A DNA stretch of 64,000 nucleotides from Liolophura sinensis. Taxonomy: Eukaryota; Mollusca; Polyplacophora; Chitonida; Chitonidae. Where the stretch lies: positions 17,683,127 to 17,747,126 of the forward strand of contig NC_088297.1 in assembly GCF_032854445.1 (NCBI RefSeq), given 5' to 3'. Below, in pieces: positions 10,991-26,200 of this stretch; position 1 is the first letter of the stretch; every line of letters starts with the position of its first letter. The position numbers were made by a program, and so were the translations under genes. The notes under the pieces were generated by a model. The model was given only the letters and a program-made list of their open reading frames with translations, was not told the DNA's origin and did no database searches.

Positions 10991-11212
10991 ATGCCCGTTC
11001 TCAATATGAGTGAAGTAGGTTGGGACAACAGGCAGGCGATGCTGGCGAATGGACAGGAAACGGTAGGAGGCCCTCGTCAGCATAACATGGGGACACGTTC
11101 CCAAGACGATGCGATGGTCGGCTACTTTTTCCAGAGGCCTCAAACGGACGCCGAATTAAGTAGCTACAGCACTAAGCGATGGGCTGTAGGCGATGACAGC
11201 ATGATCGAACAG
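10991..11212 (+). CDS. pum: pumilio exon 2 (first coding exon)
   Basis: Begins [11 protein letters not shown] and carries [15 protein letters not shown], matching the PUM1 SQDDAMVDYFFQR block. An in-frame TAG at 10976-10978 makes 10991 the first usable in-frame start. Its context is poor (T at -3, C at +4); the next Met at 11006 has A at -3 and may also be used. The exon itself starts at 10964 after TTTTCTCATTTTAG; it ends in phase 0 before GTAAATG. Confidence 0.93.
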
Positions 11213-14200
11213 GTAAATGCGGTTTGATTTCTCGATTTAATGCCTCGGTTTGTTTTCATGGCGGTCTGTTTTGCTGAGTTTGATTAACTCACGTCACCGC
11301 ACCCAGTGAAGTTGAGTTGACACAGTAAACTGTTGCACATGGCTGTGTGCATAAATTAGCTGTGTTAACTAGGCCCATGTTTTTCAGTTCTTTCTCCTGT
11401 GTTGTTTTTAAAAAGAACCTACAACGTTTTCCTGTTTCAGGCTCGAAATGTAGGTGTTAACGATTTGGAGAGAGACTTTCAAGGACTGTCTGTTGGACGA
11501 GACGTGAGTAGCTCAGTTTTCAGCTTTTTTTTTTCTTCCGTTCTCCTGTGTCGTTCTTAGACGGAATTTTGGCAGAGCTCTTGAGCAAACAAAAGCCCCA
11601 CATTGACAGCGGCCAACAAAGAAAGGAATATGGTGGCCAGGGGCTTAAACTGAGTTTCCGGTGCACTGACCCCACTTCCAAAACAAACATTAAACAGGCT
11701 ATCGGGTCAAGCAAATGTCCATTACCTCTGCTGGTCGCAGACAAGGTCTGTTATCTTAAATGATACGTGATAAAAGCCCCAGCCCTACTTTTTCAGTGTC
11801 AATACAAAGTAATTGACAGAGTTTCTGATCTACTAACTATAGGCTGAAAATGAAAGTAGATTGTGCAAAGTTAGTAATTAAGGTGCAGTATCATTTGAAA
11901 ATTTTGTCACCAGGCACATGTACCTTTTTATCTGCATGGTAAATATTTGTTAACACACACTCTCGTATGAGTGTACTGCAACTGTAGCCAAGGATCTCGG
12001 CTGTGATCTTTTAATATGGGGTTAAGCATAGATCACAGCCAGGGGATGAAAATAGTGGTATTTAAAAACAGCTTTAAACAGCTCGTAGAAGCTCTGTGCC
12101 ACAAAAATCCATGCAAAATGAACCAATATATACATTTACTCGGGCAAAAATCCAAAAGTTATGTTCAGCAAGACATTCTCTGTTCCTCTGGCAATTTTTG
12201 GTCACATTCTGTGGCCGTTAAAGGCCAGTAAATCCAAGATAATTCTCAGTTGTGACTTACGCTCACACGCCGTGTTGACATCGTGACCTAAATTGGGTTG
12301 TTGCTTGATGCACATGCGTGGTTGATCTTTCGTCACGTCTCTATGTTTTGATCAGCTGGCTGTCAATTGCTATGTTACTGATCAAATTTGCAATTATCTG
12401 AAGACTGTCAAGCAGAATAACGGACCTCACAATTTCTGCGAAATGTTAGATTAAGTTTGCAGTAAAGTATTGCAGTTATCTTTGGCAATTTTTGGGCAAA
12501 TTTTGTCAAGAAGAACATCATTTTTTTTTATTTGGGTAGAATGTGTTGGACAGCAAAAAAGACATTTTGATACATTTGTTTAATAAATGCTTCCTAAATT
12601 TACCTCAGTCTTGTAAGCAAAAAATTCTGTTTAAAACAGCACATGGAATACGTTGTGGAAAGTTTTGCATTTGGCAAGTTATTTCAGTGGAAAACAATAT
12701 TCACATCATGAATATGCATATGTTAACGTATGTTTCAACTTATATGGTATGAAACGTTAAAGAAATACTATTTATTAAAAGAAAAAACATTTTCTATCTT
12801 CAGCTTACTTCATAAAGACCTAGAATTTATATCTTTGTTTAATATTCTGGGAATATCTTCAATACGTGGTAAACTTCAGTTTAACGTGCAAGTTAAGTGA
12901 AGACGGCACCTGACTAATGTTTATGTCCACTGAAAAACTACCATTCAAAGTATCTTAAATCAGGATTAAATATTTTTCCAGATTTTTTTTCAACCCAGTA
13001 AAAGTTTAGTGAAACTTTCATCTTGTCACAGTTTCAGTGCGTCTCCATTATTGACAGGAAGTACTGGAGATTTTGTTCCTTATTAATTGTTTACAAAATG
13101 GCTGTAGGATTGTTGTACAATTGGATTCATGCTCAATTCTGACACAAATGGAAATAAGTCCAAGCACCACTGATCTAGGCGTTCGACTGTCACTGGATTT
13201 TATGCTTTAATTTTGTAGTGGTGGTTTGTAAGATCAGGGCAGTGCTGACCTAGTTGTCGCAGACATCAGGGAAAGTACCTCTGCTTAAACATGGCGTTCC
13301 AATAATTTACCGTATTTTATAAAAGAAAACAGAAAATATCCCATATATGCAAGAAAGACAGTACAAAATTTAAATTCATCAGTTCTAATAAATTCAGGGA
13401 AAAAATATGATATAAAATATAATTAATTTTTAGTGTTGTATGATAAACCTTCGGCATCCCTAATGGATACTTCACTGACTGACATTTGTTATTTAGCAAT
13501 TGCAGCTGACTAAACACTAACATGAATGACAATAAATGGGGTATCATTGTGAAATTGTATAATTTGAACAGCAAGTCTAAGTATGCCTAAGGTTTACTGG
13601 GGAGATGGATGCGGCTTGGGCTGAGATGGTATGCTGCTGTCTGACATAATTGTGATACTGTTGTTGAATATTACACATCTGGTAAATCAACTTATTTTAC
13701 ATGTGGGGTGGGCTGTAACTGAGATAGACTTGTCCCACAACACTGTGTTAAATGGCCCTTTGGCTACATGTGGATAAATCATCGTAAACGATCTGAAAAT
13801 GATATCTTATGCAGTAGTTCTAAGTTATCATATGCCACTTCATGGAGTGAATGGGTAATGGCTAGGTCACAGCTTATGCCGCGCAACCTGATAGCAATGG
13901 ATTTGATTTAATAAAATTCTCAGGATGGTTTCCTTCATTCATGCCTGCCATTTGTGCAGTATTGTCATTTTGCTGTACATGTTATTTGAGAAAATAATAA
14001 AGTATGAAACTTTTTAGGAAGGTTGACTGTCCTGCTTTTGTTTGAAATATGTTTTAGTCAGGTGCCGTCTTGTCCTTTAAAGTTCTGCTAGAGCAGAAAT
14101 CATTTAAATTCTTAAAATTATTGAAATGATTATAATTGAATTATTGCAATGAATTTTGTAACTCCTGACTTTTTTTATATTTTGATATAAAACTACAATA

Positions 14201-17200
14201 AAAATGTGCACTTTTATAAACCAGAGACGTACACTTGACGGTTAGGCATTTTAACCTTCAGTAAAATGGATGTGAAAACAATCTGGAATGAAATTAATAA
14301 TAATGAGCATTAATATTAACAGTTGATTCTGACATTTATAAGTGCAGTGTAAATTTATACTTCCCACTGCCACACTTCCCTTCCAGGAAAGATAATACTG
14401 AAATGGCGATTTACTCCATCAGTCCCAGTATTTCTGTTGTGTTGTAAGCGACTTTTTCAAGATGCTTGTAATGTTGAAGGCGACGTTAAATTGCAAGCAT
14501 GCAGTCAAGCAAAAGAATATGCCCCTGGTGAGGTGTTAAATAGCAGGTTGTGTTGAAGTGCAGTAATAAATGTTTGCTTTACTGCAGATCAAAGATTTTA
14601 AGTGAAAGATACAGTGTTATCTTCAGTACCGGAGAATTGGTTGCACGTGTACGCAGAATGTTTTAGTTGGTAAGAACAGTATTAAGAACTCTCAAAGTCG
14701 CTACAATACGGCTGTAGTTATGCTGAAACGGCATTGCACCATATCCATTGAATTAAGAAACCTTTAATTATGCCCATTACTATTAACCAATATTAACCAT
14801 AGACAGTTGGTTCAAGTTGTTTACGATTGCCAATTCTAACATTAAGCAGTGCACTGCCAAAAGTAGCCAAGAAATCGGCTCTGAACTTTTAATATTAGGT
14901 AAGGTCTAGTTCACAGCCGAGAAACTGTCCATAGTAAAATATGTACGAGAACAGAGCCTTCCACCAACTTATTCGTCATAATGGAAACACAAGAAAACAC
15001 TTCTGTGTGATTGACAAAAGTCAAGTGAATTACATTCGCTGACGGCTTCGTGGTCTTCTGGACAATTTTTACCCAATTCTTCGGCGTATATGAGCGGTAA
15101 TCCCATGATATATCGCTTTTGTGCACTACTCACATGTGTCAGTCTTCAATAAATATGTGTGCCTATTGTTTTCGCTCGCAGCACGTGTGGTTGACGTATA
15201 GGTGGTGAAAAAAAAACCCTTGCAATCACAGCGTCAGTTTCTTGTCATTTTTAAAATTATCTGACTCTTCATTCTTCTACTTCACTCAAAAGTTAGCTTT
15301 CAAAATAACATTGTTGTCCACCTTTGCGTGCTGAGCTGTTCTGAGATTGGAATGCTGAAATAAAACTGTGATATATTTTTACACGATGTCAGATTCTTAA
15401 TAGACGTCAGTGTGATTGACGTACCAATTTAGGTCTGTTGGGAAGCATTTCTAACTGGTACAAGGGCCACTTTAGTTGTTGATTGCGTATTGTCTCGTGG
15501 ATGGAGTATTGGTGCAGTGCACGGAATACCCAAACTATCGTTGATCAAGGATCCATTGTCTAGACTGCTCAGTGGGTATCTTGAAACACGTCAAAGAATT
15601 TTGGACTTGTCCATTTTAGGTGGCAAGCTGTGTAATACAGCTGTCAAAATCAACTCCCAAACTATCTGTAAATTAAATCCTTGTCAAAATGAAACCAAAC
15701 ATACATGTAGAGCTAGTTTTTGACATTTCTGGGGTGTTACTAAAGCTTTCTAAGTACCCACTCAATGTTGAGTCATTATTCTGCTTTCAAAAGGATATAT
15801 CAAGAAAGCAAACCCATCACTTCTTGGATGAGGAAGCTGTGTTATGTAATGTACAGGACTTCATTCCTTCCTATTCCTCCTGTAAAATCATATTTATCTC
15901 GAATTTTGGAGAAATTATTTCCCAGCCCTGAAAATGTTTAATTTTGGATATTTTCTTTTACAGCCCAAGAAAAATTCTTAAGATATTTTGAAACCTTGCT
16001 TTGAAAAAAATATTGATTTCAAGCAAATTATCTTGAGTATTTTAGCATGCCCGCAGATTGAAACCATTTTTGCATTCCATTAGAAAGTGGAGACCACTTC
16101 ATGTGCTATGGCAGTTGTAGTTAATTACATATTAATTACCTCACTTTTGCCCTCTTGATATTGTCTTTTTATTCTTGAAATATCACTTTTGGTCATGGAA
16201 ATTTATTTATGTGCCCTAGAGGAGTCTTGGAACAGTCCTGCAGTTTTATTCACCTTAATTTATGTGAACACGGTGTATGTCTTGTGAGAAAGTGGATTAC
16301 TGTATATGGACATCATTTCTCGGTGACAATATTGTGGACAGAATGTCGCCAATCGTCAAATTGTGAGCGACCTATCTTCAGCTTCCAGGGCAGTTGGACA
16401 TATTCCGTCTTAAAAATATTAAATTGCTGATAATTTAGTTGTGTAGGTTTTCATGAGGTGTACATGAATGTGGCTTCCTGTTTGCATCTTTCTGTTTTTT
16501 TTTAATCTTAAGTTGGGGGCGAAGATGGAGGCATGCTGGCTTTTCCTAGACTGACATTATGCTCCCTGATAATTATTGCCTGGATAAAAAGCGCAACATA
16601 AGGTTCCAGAATCTTGATTTAACCTGGTGATTTTGTTTTTTATACTTTTACCGCCTCTGTATATATTCCAGTGTGCTGCGATGAATTTTTGGTATACCCT
16701 AAATGACTATAAATTTCGCCCATGACTAACTTGCCCATTTTTCCTGATTCAGAAAGTTGTATTGAATTTAGATAGGTGTTTTCATGTTTGCTTGAAACGT
16801 GATGATAATCTACCGGAAAGATGTTAGTTTCAGCACCAAGTAATATATTTTGTGACATTTATTTGCTAGAATAATTGCATGTTTGTGGACAAAACTTTAG
16901 ACCATTTAGTGTACATTGTAGATGGTGACTCCAGCCTTGTTGCTGTTATCGGTTAAATTGCCAGGCAATTTATGTTCTGCAAAAAAGGTCTGCATAATGA
17001 AGGGCTGTTCAAAAATTCCCAGAAAACCTTTTTGGGTTTATTAGAAAAAAAGAAACAAACTATTCTGGTATTGGAAGTAAACATTTTACGTACAGAACCT
17101 GGGCTAAGATGGAATCTACATCTTGTGATAGCAGCCTAATGTGTTTAAAGCTTTCTGTCAAAATCTTATTACGTATATGATCCGAATATTTATGTCTGGA

Positions 17201-20200
17201 GTACCAAAACTGGGCAACGCTGAACGTATGTTTTTTTTAGTTCACATATCGATGGCAAAACCCTTACAGCATGATTTGAGATCAAATGACCAAATTATAG
17301 TTTCACTGATTGCATCACAATGAGTTTAAACAGGAACAGATGAAAATTTTTCTATGAAAAGTTTGCCATAGATCGCATGTATATTTGAAACTTACGTCAT
17401 ACCCTAAGTGTTGGTGTTGGCATCCAGGGAAAACAATGTTAAAGTAAATGCTACAGGGTGGTGTCTTAAAAAGAACTGCTTGTATTGAGCTCCGGTTTTG
17501 GTCACATCATGTAGAGCAGATTAACATGAGGAGGGGGGGGGGGGGAGGAGGGGGGGAATGTTCCATCACTGGTATTCTGTGTGCATATTAATTACCGTAA
17601 ATTACAAAATTCATGACTGAGTGTATTGTGTATTAGAATTGATTTTATTGTAAATGTTAGGGGTAGCATCTTAAAAAGAGAGTACTGAACGGAGGTTTAC
17701 ACACCTGTAAATTCTCGTGGTTGATGGTCCATGGTGGATGCTCAGTGTGTATATTATTTTATGCATTGATTTAATGTTTTGCTTTCATGGGTTTGCTACG
17801 AGTGAGCTCTAAAATTTGGGACAGATATAAGTGTTGACAGTAGAAAATTACATTGGTTTACCACCCTTGTGGAAAAGTAAAAATATGAGTATATTTTTCT
17901 TTAGATGGTCTAACCATGTGAGAAAAGAGAAGCTGAGTATTCCTGCTTGAGTTACATACATGTTGGCTAGAATCAGCACACCAGGTGTCCCAAATTTTAG
18001 AAGTAGGGTATACATAAATATACTTTAATGTATTTCTTCAGTTTTTCGTGAAGAGAGTTAAAGTAATGCACATGGTTGAATTCTAAAACCATGCACTGGC
18101 AACATTTTTTGTCATAAACAAGATTTCTTGATTCAGTCAACTAAAAAGCCTCAAAATTTACTTGTGTGCAGGCACTCCGGATCTTTTACATCATTGTAGT
18201 CAACTTCAACCAGTTTGTGTCTATGGAAATGTTATGTGAGAACGTGCTACATAGAAGCTGTGACAGAACATTTTGGGATCATGTGCGCTTGAATGTATCA
18301 TGTGACCATTTTTTTGTCGCTGGAATCTTAAAAACTGGACACCAAATGTTGCTTATGAGTGGGTAACCAGTATTCCTGATCATTTGACATCAGGGCATCT
18401 GAAAATTTGATTTTCGACTACAAATGTTGTCCGTGCGTGTTAGGCTTAAGGTGGGCTTTATGGACCATCCTGTCATAGTTTAGGAATTCAGATGTCACAG
18501 GAATTTTTCTTATACTATAATCACTTTATTAAATGTTGGAAGGACTCTGCTCAAGAGTAAAAATTATTGAAATGTTCTCAAAAATTCCTTTCTTTTGGTG
18601 AACATCAGCAAAAAAAAACAGTTGATGTGACGTAAGAGCTTCTAGATGCAGTCAGTATGGCTCATACAGCCCACCGTATAATTGTGATATTTGAATACCT
18701 TCAACATTCTTGAAAAAAATAAATAAAAATATTTTTTAAGTGTAGTTTTTAGTTGTCTGGATGATGAACCTTACTTCATATTTTAGATTTTTTTAAAAAA
18801 TGAAAATTGGTGATGAGGTATAGAAGGTGTAGTGGATTGTATGAAACCTGTGGTTGTAATAGATGAACATGTATGGGTAATGGTGCAAAAAAGAGATTTG
18901 CATGAACAATCGCAAATTCCTATAAGTAAAAGAAAAGAACATAAACTATTTTAGAAACAGACCTAAGCATCCAAATCCACTTTGCCTTGATGTGCTCAGT
19001 AACTCTGGAGTTTGTCAGAGAAACCGGAAATGTGGTGTGCTTATACACTCTGATGCTAAACTTCTGTTTGTGGAGGCCTAATGATCAAGGCATTCACCAC
19101 AAAGTGTCTCTGGGATCAAACCCAGGTCAGGTCTTACCATTGACTTTAAAAATTGGTACTTGTTGCTGCCTCGATTGGCACGCAGCACTGAGAGGTTAGA
19201 GCAAAGAAACAGGACTGGTTGGCCCAGTGTCAGTATAATGTGACTGGGTGGGGTGCCATGTCTGGTGTCTTCAGCATGATACTTCAGTGGCTGCAGTACT
19301 TACAATTGGCAGCATGGACTGGCCCTGCCACAAGACGACACAGTATATGTACACACACCTAATGACTCCTTGTCGTTATATGACTGAAAAATTAAGTATT
19401 AAAAGTTAAGTACGATGTTAAACCCCAAGCATGTGTTCATTCATTCATTCTATCTGTTGACATTGCATCATCGTCTTGGACGTTTTGAGTCGTATAGATG
19501 TCTTAACTGCTGGCATGATTTTAAATGTTGCCCAAGAAACCAACGGGTTGAAAATAATAGCTTGCTTACGTGATTTAGCAGTGCACCGAAAACTTCAACA
19601 ATGGACCCATTTTATGTTTTGTTGACTTTCCAGTGTATTGTAATAGCTGTGAGTTGTTATTCACTGGCCATAGTACTTGCTGCTTGTATCTCTAACACAT
19701 GTGGGAAGACAAATCAACTTCCTGTGCATGTCAATCAGGGGTCAAATTCAAGTAAAACAGTTACGTGCACACAGTGCAAACTAGTGCACAATCTGTGTGC
19801 ACTGAAAACAACTGTACTTAGACCAATTCACAATTTAAACAAATCTACTGTAAATATTCAACCTTTTGAACCACTAAACCATTTGTTTTCAGTGTAACTT
19901 AAGCATACAATTATTATCAAAATGAAGAAGTGATTTGTTCGTGTCAGTAAAGATGCAAGCTTCATAAAACTCTTCATATGAGTTCTTTACACCCCATAAC
20001 TCGCTCAGAATATTTCAAAATATTGGTTGCACAGGCAGTGTACCTGGATAATAAAGTAATAGAAGTTTTCAATCGACATTAATCCGATTACAACACGTTT
20101 TATTGTGTGACGTAACTGTGAAATGCTTGTCATAAAATGTTATCCTAGGGGAGGTAACCCAGGAATGAAGCACTGGGCATCTCTTTATTTCAAGTTCCCT

Positions 20201-23200
20201 CCCTTTGCCCTATTGGCAATAGTGGACATACATTAGTCATGAACACAAAACTGATTTGCTGTGTGTGGTTGAGGGAAGGGTGGCCACAGTCATGTAATGG
20301 TGGAAATACGGTTGCATTAGTATCTCACACACCTGTCGATAACTTAACAAAAAATGTCACTGTTGTATGTTCTCAGAAGGTGTATTCTCACAAGAGGTTT
20401 GCATTATGCAGGGATGAGAATTACCCGCGGATTTGCAGATTGCCGACTTTTCCCAGCCAAAAATATGGCTCTTGAGATTTGGTTAAATTTGTAATAAAAA
20501 TTGGAAGAGGGTGGGGGGTGTTTTAATATCAGTTACAATGTTTTAAAAGATTGCACTGAAAGTTGATCTTTCATATGCAAAAAGGTTGAGGAATTAAGAT
20601 AATAAAAAATGAAATATTACCTTTATCACTATTGACATGAGGTACGGAATGTATTTGAGCCCCCAGAACAAGTTTTTAATGTGACTCATGTTATAAGATA
20701 CTTACCCAAGCTATAACTTCAAGCTGGAGAAAGAAGCCTGTGGTTGTCTTTTGGATCCATTATATTAATGAGTGAAATACTTCAAATCCATTTCCCCATC
20801 TTGAAGTTACCTTTGGTTCTGCTGGATGTGTACGTGTGAGGTGCATGCCTGGGGCGTGATTTTCAAATGTTAGTGTCCTTCAAAGAAAATGGGTTGCGCA
20901 ATGAGTTGCGGATGTTGTATTTTTTAGAAGCATTTCAAGCCTTGTTAACTCATGTATATTGGCTCTGATGACAGTCTTATATTGATTTACCAGTACTGGA
21001 AAACCATAATCTATCTGCACATATATGAAGGTTCGCAAAGAGGAAATCTATCTCATTGTGCAAAATAGTGAAAACAGAATGTGAAAACAATGTATCATTT
21101 GATACCATCTGGTGTGTGTCACAATTTTTGTTGTTGTTGTATGAAGCTCTGTCCATCAATCAAAACATGTTCTACAATGTGGCCAGGTTCACTCACACAG
21201 TGCTTTAACATCACTGTTCATGTGTGGCCACATTTATTACTGTAGCACTGTCTGTTGCTGGGATAACCCGTAATAAGTGCTTGTGTGTTTAGCTCAGTTA
21301 CAAGGGTAAAGGTTGATGTTACATTCAGGTAATTTACCCATAAACAGTTATTTAGGATTCTCACAAGTTGCATGTTTCATGATATTTACTTTGCTGCCGT
21401 TTTAGCCACTTCTTAAGGCACAACTGTGTTGATTCCATACATGTATATTGTTATTACATGATGTCTACTGCTAGTGCTACCCAGCGGGGTTTACTAGAAG
21501 GCAGTCTCCAGCTACATGTACTCCCAGCCTGCTGGGTTACTATAATTTTCAGCAGGTAGCCATCTACGTGGACCAAAGCTCTTATTTTGATTAAAATGAT
21601 TCGTGTAATTTTCCAGCAGGGTTTTCATTTAGAAGTTGAGTAGGAGTGAGTGCTTGGGGTTTAACGTCATACTCAACAATTTTTCAGTCATATGACGACG
21701 AAGGAATTATTAGGGTGCATGTACGTGTAATGTGCCTCCTTGTTGCAGGACGGATTTCCGCCGCTCTTTTATTTAGTGCTGCTTCACTGAGACGACTTAC
21801 CGAAGGCAAGTAAGCCGCCCCGCCCGAGCCATTATACTGATACAGGTCAACCAGTCGTTGCACTATCCCCTTCATGTTGAACGCCAAGCGAAGAAGTTAC
21901 AACCTCCTCTTTTAAAGTCTTAAGTGTGACTCGATCAAGGATTGATCCTGGATCTACCGGTCCCGAAGCAGAAGTTGAGTAGGAGGTCAGAGTTCTAAAG
22001 TAGACGGCTGATTTGAAAGTAATTTGTCACAATTACTATTGATTTAAGTAGTAAGAATATTCAAAGTAGCAGGCTACAGGGACTGCAGCCTGCTACTTGC
22101 CGTTGTACATCCTGTTCCAGGGTAGCCATTTACCAAGAAAGATAATGAAAGCCCTTCCATCTGTTATAAAGACACATGAGGGCTGGAGTTTTTACATATT
22201 TTAAAGAAGTCTGCAGTTTGTATTTGCCTGTGCATGACTTAAAAAAAAAAAAAACAAATTGGTTCTCTGAGATGCAACATGGAAAAAGTGCACTGTTACA
22301 TATGGCGGAAAAGTTGAATACATAAAAATGTGACAAAGATGGAATATTTAAACAGATTTCTCACAATTAGGAATTCTAAAAGACAATAAGTTGGCAGTTG
22401 AAATGAATGAAATGGTACGTCCTAAAACTATGGGTTTTATGAGAGTGTCCAAGAAAGGTGACTGCAGTGGGAATGGACAGTTTTTAGCAGCCTGCTTCAT
22501 GATGATTATTTTGTGAAGTATATCGTGTAATTTGTAAAAAAAAAAATATCTGTGTGAAATTTTGGATGCAATGATGGCTTCCTGAAGTATGCTTCATGTT
22601 CATTCTTTTGTCATTTGTGAAAAAAATATTTCCATGTGAAGTATTCGATATCATGAAAGTGACACAGCATAAATTTTTTCCCCAGAACCGTGCCATCCTG
22701 CAGGGCGGTTGTGTTTGACTGTATCAGTGAGGAGCCAAAAAGTATTATTCATTTGACTACATGGCAGCGGAAACTCATTTCATCGTGATAATGATTTTTT
22801 TTAATAAGTGTTTTTTTGACCCCTGAGATCACAATCCTGAACCTCACATCCCTCTCCTTTAATTGAGTAGCACAGTTATCTCCCTTTGCCTTTCTCTGTC
22901 AACTGGGTTATTTGCGAGCTGACAATTTGGCACCATATTGATTTTGTCCGTCAGGAGATTAAATCTGAATGTTTGTCTTCTTGACCTAATGGAACATCCG
23001 CTTTTGGGTCATCACTATGACTACGAAGGCGAGATAATCTTGGTATGTTGGGCAGTTTGATTTAGCACTGGGTGACGTGCATTGCTCACATCTTAGTCCT
23101 CTGAGGAAGCGATGATTTCTGACTGACCCAAATTCTTAGGCTTGAATGTTTGGCTGAAAGGTACACTTACCTGTACCAAGCAGATTTTATTGAGCGAGTC

Positions 23201-26200
23201 ACCAAAATTAATACTGTATAGCCAAGTAATCATCTCTTCTCTTAAGAAATTTCAAATGGCCAATTATCATGCTGAAATGATGAGTGAACTTAAATGATGA
23301 ATGTCAAAAAATCATGCTTAATAACTTAGTAAAATTATCATACTGAAATATAGAGCAAGCTTAAGGTGAGAATTGTGATGTTGAACCTGACTCATTCGAC
23401 TAATGGTTTTGTGTAATTGTCAGTGAATTGATGAGCAAATTTACCTTTTTAATGATCATGCTCATCTCGTGATTAACCATCAAATAATAACTTTTGAATG
23501 ATGCTAAAATAAGGATTCAATTTCTTACCTGACGGGTTTTTGAACATCCAGATTTTTTAGGGTTGTTCTTAAGTTTCTGGTTTAAGAATTACGGTTTTGC
23601 AGTGCCAGTGATCAGCACACTCTGGTCACATGACTAGAACACTGGAGGTGGAAGCAAAGCAAATTTAATCCAAGTGAGTCTGGCCATGAAGAAGATTTTA
23701 GCATAAGAAATAAATTCTTTCTGAAAAGTAATCTGAATATGTGTAGCCCTCAGATATTATGATTTCAGTGTTCTCTAGTCCTTGAAACTAATAATCGGGA
23801 CAAATGAGCATTTTGCATGTTTATCTCCATGTTATTTATCACCTCCTGTTCCTTGCGGGAAACCTGATGCTTGAAACTGTGAATGCCATATTCGGCGCCA
23901 TACGATGGTCCCAAGGTCTTTTGTTATTCATGTGAGATCATCAGGGATTCGTCCAATTAGTCTGGTATGTATGCTCGGGGATGGTTTGGGGATAATGTTT
24001 GCCCTGTTCGGCAATTATCTGAAGAATAAACATTTAGAAAGTCAATTGCCACTGCTAAAGGAGTTTATATGCTGTGAACTTCTTTCCGCACCTCGATACA
24101 GGAACATTCGTGTCAGTAAACTTTACTATGTTTCGTTGAAAGCTTTGCTGAATTTATAAGCCGGTTACAGTGTACATAGCCGGTTACAGTGTACATAGCC
24201 AGTTACAGTGTGGTTGCTGATTACAGCTGTAAAGTAGATCCATTTCGCCCACTAAAGTGCATTTTCAGACGCAAATAAATGTCACAAAGTATTGTTTTCT
24301 CAGAATATGTTCCCATGTTCCAAGCAAACATCCCAGCACCTTTCTAAAATCAATAGAACTAACAGAATCAGGAAAAATGGTCATGGGCAAAATTTATGGT
24401 CAGTTAGAGTACTTGAATAGCAACTAAAATTTGTCTGCATATTGGTCTTGCCTTCATCAGATCTCTCACTCTTATTTAATAGTTTGTCAATAACTTTTTT
24501 CCTGCCCAAGAAAAAAACACAAACGTGCAAATTGAAGCAGTGTTCATACGTAAATTTTCACAGCATGTTAAAGAAAATTAAACATGCTGGCATGAGATTC
24601 ATTACATAAACTTTCTATACCTCAAGTTGTGATTTTATAAAATGTGTTGGGGCTGCCATGGCCGAGGAGGTTTGCACCCCAACACAACGCTATGACCTCT
24701 CTTCCTGGCTTCCTCTCTGGAAGGTCTGGCAACAACCTGCAGATGGTCGTGGGTTTCCCCCCGGGGTTTGCCTGGTTTCCTCCCACCATAATGCTGGCTG
24801 TAGTCGTATAAGTGAAATATTCTTGTACGGCGGAAAAAACACCAATCAACTAAATAAATATATTTATAAAACGTGAAATTCTTTTTAGTTTTTCTCAGTG
24901 AACATTTTTGAGTGGAGAGGTGGGGGGAGTGTTGAGGTTCTTCTACAGTATGAGACTACAATACATAATTTATACTTCCAAATCTGCATTTTACTAATGT
25001 GAAAATTCCTGGTTGTTACTGTGAACATACAGTGTAGTCACGGAATAGTGCAAACATGATTAGCACAGGCTTTTAGCCGCAGATTTTTTCCTTTTGGAAA
25101 CCAGCTGGCATTGTGGGATTGATTTCTGATGCTTTGGCTGCCATTGTTGAAAGTCATGCTGCTTGGATTGAATTTGCTGGCGTGGGATGTTGCGATTAGA
25201 AAACTATCACCTATAGAAAGTATTGGTGAATTGATTAACAATTGGCTCATGTTATAAATGGATAGCTGTCGGTTAGCCTAGACCGTTGGACAGCGTTAAC
25301 ACGAGATCTGTTGTTGCAGCCTTGTACAGTGGTTACTTCTCCATTGTTTAGACGTTGAGATTTTGAGAGAGAAAATGATGCGGTGTCCAGAGAGGCCACT
25401 AGGCCGTTGCGTAAGAGCAGCACAAAATCGTGTCATCCTTTTGTCCTCGGCGGGTAGGGGCTGTTGCCAGTTACTCATCTCTGTCTGACTCAGATTCATT
25501 GAGGTCTCCATGGTAACCTGACTCAGCCCTCCTTCTGGCTGACGGCCGTTTGGTAGGTTCTGACAGCTCCATCCTCCAGCAGAGTCTCAGCAGAACGCTG
25601 CAGAGATGGTGGTGGCAAGACAAATGTGGCAGGTAGTGATTGCCAAGCTGTGACAATGTGAGATTTGTGAACTTCTTGTTTTTTTTTCATCCATCCCGGA
25701 AGTCATGGGTCGGATTATGTTTTTTACGGAGTTTGTAAGTACAATTTTTACTGCTACAATAAATTTTTTGAATGTTTTCATTTTTTTACATTATATTTTG
25801 ATGTTTAAGCTCATTGTAAAGAGGAAGTGTATTTTCAGTGTTTGTGTGGTTAATTTTTTTCTTTCGCTCTATTATGCCCCCCAGGCTCCAGATACATGAG
25901 ACAAAACAAAATGAAAAGAAATCAATTATTTTTAAGGGATTGAATTTATTTGCTAGGACAGTAAGATTAATGAGTCGAGGTGTGAGTGTCTCTAGACATG
26001 GTTGTGATTCTTCACTACAAGAAGGTGGTGGACTGTCTTCCTGGGTCATTCGGGTACCCCTGTGCCTGCTGTAGTGTGTTTCAGTTACATGGAGACTGAC
26101 CTGGACAGTGTTCTGTCAAGTGAGTGCAGATAGACGTGGTTGGTCACCAATAGCATGGCTACACATTAAAGAATTTAGGACAGAAGATTTTATGGTAGTT

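Noticed and set aside
19601-19897. 98-codon open frame with hydrophobic start
   Set aside because: Looks signal-peptide-like, but sits alone in intron 3 with no splice context or recognisable homology.
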